A stretch of DNA of 5,698 bases from Burkholderiales bacterium (GTDB lineage: Bacteria > Pseudomonadota > Gammaproteobacteria > Burkholderiales > Burkholderiaceae), in NCBI GenBank assembly GCA_903643055.1, contig CAHJWV010000680.1:1-5698 (forward strand), read 5' to 3'. The notes beneath the pieces were generated by a model that made no database searches, was not told the origin of the DNA, and was given only the letters and a program-made list of their open reading frames with translations. The position numbers were made by a program, and so were the translations under genes. Below, one piece after another: positions 4,706 through 5,698 of this stretch. Positions within the stretch are counted from its first letter, which is position 1; each line of letters begins with the position of its first letter.

Positions 4706-5698
4706 ATGAGTCGATTCAATGTTCGCAAGGTGGCCGTGCTCGGCGCCGGCGTGATGGGTGCACAGATCGCCGCCCATCTGGTCAACGTCAAGGTGCCGGT
4801 GATCTTGTTTGATCTGCCGGCCAAGGAAGGCCCGAAGAACGGCATCGTGACCAAGGCCGTCGAGGGTCTGAAGAAGATCAAGCCGGCACCGCTCGGCGTG
4901 CCTGAAGACGCCTCGCTGATCCAGCAGGCCAACTACGAAGAGCACAGCGAGCTGCTGAAAGACTGCGACCTGATCATCGAGGCGATTGCCGAGCGCATCG
5001 ACTGGAAGCTCGATCTGTACACCAAGATTGCGCCGTTCATCGCGCCGCATGCGATCGTCGCGTCGAACACCTCGGGCCTGTCGATCACCAAGCTGTCGGA
5101 AGTCTTGCCCGAAGAAATCAAGCCGCGCTTTTGCGGCATTCATTTCTTCAACCCACCGCGCTACATGTACCTGGTCGAGTTGATCCCGACCCCGACCACG
5201 CGGCCGGAAATCCTCGACCAGCTCGAGACCTTCGTGACCACCGCGCTCGGCAAAGGCGTGGTGCGCGCGAAGGACACGCCGAATTTCATCGCCAACCGCG
5301 TCGGCATCGCCAGCATGCTGGCGACCATCAAGGAAGCGGAAAACTTCGGCCTGAGCTATGACGTCGTCGATGACCTGACCGGCAAGAAGCTCGGCCGCGC
5401 GTCCAGCGGTACCTTCCGCACCGCCGACGTCGTGGGCCTGGACACCATGGCCCACGTCATCAAGACGCTGCAGGACAACCTGAAGGACGACCCGTTCTAC
5501 GTCAGCTACGCCACACCGAAGGCGCTGGCGGGTTTGCTTGAGAAGGGCGCACTGGGCCAGAAGACCGGCGCTGGTTTCTACAAGAAGGTCGGCAAGGACA
5601 TCCTGCGCCTCGACCCGGCCCAGGGCGATTACGTCGCGGGCGGCGGCAAGGCCGATGAGATCGTCGCGCGCATCCTGAAGAAGGCGCCGGCCGAGCGC
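4706..5698 (+). CDS. 3-hydroxyacyl-CoA dehydrogenase, probably FadN-like bifunctional enzyme, 3' end cut by the window edge
   Basis: 331 codons are visible with no stop before the right edge. The product begins almost at once with the NAD-binding Rossmann domain: V-L-G13-A-G15-V-M-G18, an acidic residue D36 ending the second strand, then I-I-E-A-I-A-E (90-96) and S-N-T-S-G-L (120-125). The catalytic histidine is H146 in I-H-F-F-N-P (145-150), paired with E158 in V-E-L-I. The C-terminal dehydrogenase domain starts at about residue 190 (K-D-T-P-N-F-I-A-N-R) and includes G-Q-K-T-G-A-G-F-Y-K-K (284-294). The enzyme oxidises 3-hydroxyacyl-CoA to 3-ketoacyl-CoA with NAD+. The frame continues past the usual end of a stand-alone enzyme (about 280-300 residues), which fits the roughly 800-residue FadN type with an enoyl-CoA hydratase domain at the C terminus, the reverse of E. 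coli FadB; that half is not visible. A thiolase gene would be expected downstream. Confidence 0.92.
   Translation, partial: MSRFNVRKVAVLGAGVMGAQIAAHLVNVKVPVILFDLPAKEGPKNGIVTKAVEGLKKIKPAPLGVPEDASLIQQANYEEHSELLKDCDLIIEAIAERIDWKLDLYTKIAPFIAPHAIVASNTSGLSITKLSEVLPEEIKPRFCGIHFFNPPRYMYLVELIPTPTTRPEILDQLETFVTTALGKGVVRAKDTPNFIANRVGIASMLATIKEAENFGLSYDVVDDLTGKKLGRASSGTFRTADVVGLDTMAHVIKTLQDNLKDDPFYVSYATPKALAGLLEKGALGQKTGAGFYKKVGKDILRLDPAQGDYVAGGGKADEIVARILKKAPAER

Noticed and set aside
4676..5455. Minus-strand open frame of 259 codons opposite the hydroxyacyl-CoA dehydrogenase
   Set aside because: Antisense shadow (Asp/Arg/His-rich, no domain) of a gene with intact Rossmann and catalytic motifs.

Overview
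The window is GC-rich DNA with ordinary bacterial gene packing. The protein families and their arrangement look like a betaproteobacterium of the order Burkholderiales; this is inferred from remembered similarity, not from a search. I see no mobile element, CRISPR array, tRNA or rRNA. The content is mostly a regulated fatty-acid or acyl-CoA degradation locus next to two leftward genes. I found no convincing new system.

Left part (minus strand). The window opens inside a gene for an HNH-type nuclease domain protein, cut by the left edge, which starts at a GTG at 342. Upstream of it on the same strand, 93 bp away, is a complete ketopantoate reductase family gene (PanE/ApbA-like, 436-1431).

Centre. 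A 158-bp intergenic region separates the leftward panE-like gene from a rightward TetR-family regulator gene (about 1590-2285). It holds the most striking non-coding signal of the window: a perfect 14-bp inverted repeat with a 4-bp spacer (1548-1579), only 10 bp before the annotated regulator start. It is best read as the regulator's own operator, possibly also acting on the divergent gene.

Right part (plus strand). Three genes follow: a 596-residue acyl-CoA dehydrogenase (2351-4141), a small secreted DUF2147 protein (4180-4626), and the first 331 codons of a 3-hydroxyacyl-CoA dehydrogenase whose NAD-binding domain is at its N terminus (4706 to the right edge). The gaps are 38-79 bp, each gene has a good ribosome binding site, and no terminator is visible between them, so an operon is likely. 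The enzymes would perform the first oxidation and the later 3-hydroxyacyl oxidation of beta-oxidation. If the cut gene is FadN-like, its missing C-terminal half would supply the enoyl-CoA hydratase step. The TetR protein is the natural candidate to control the set in response to an acyl-CoA ligand. The exported DUF2147 protein is the odd member of this otherwise cytoplasmic pathway.
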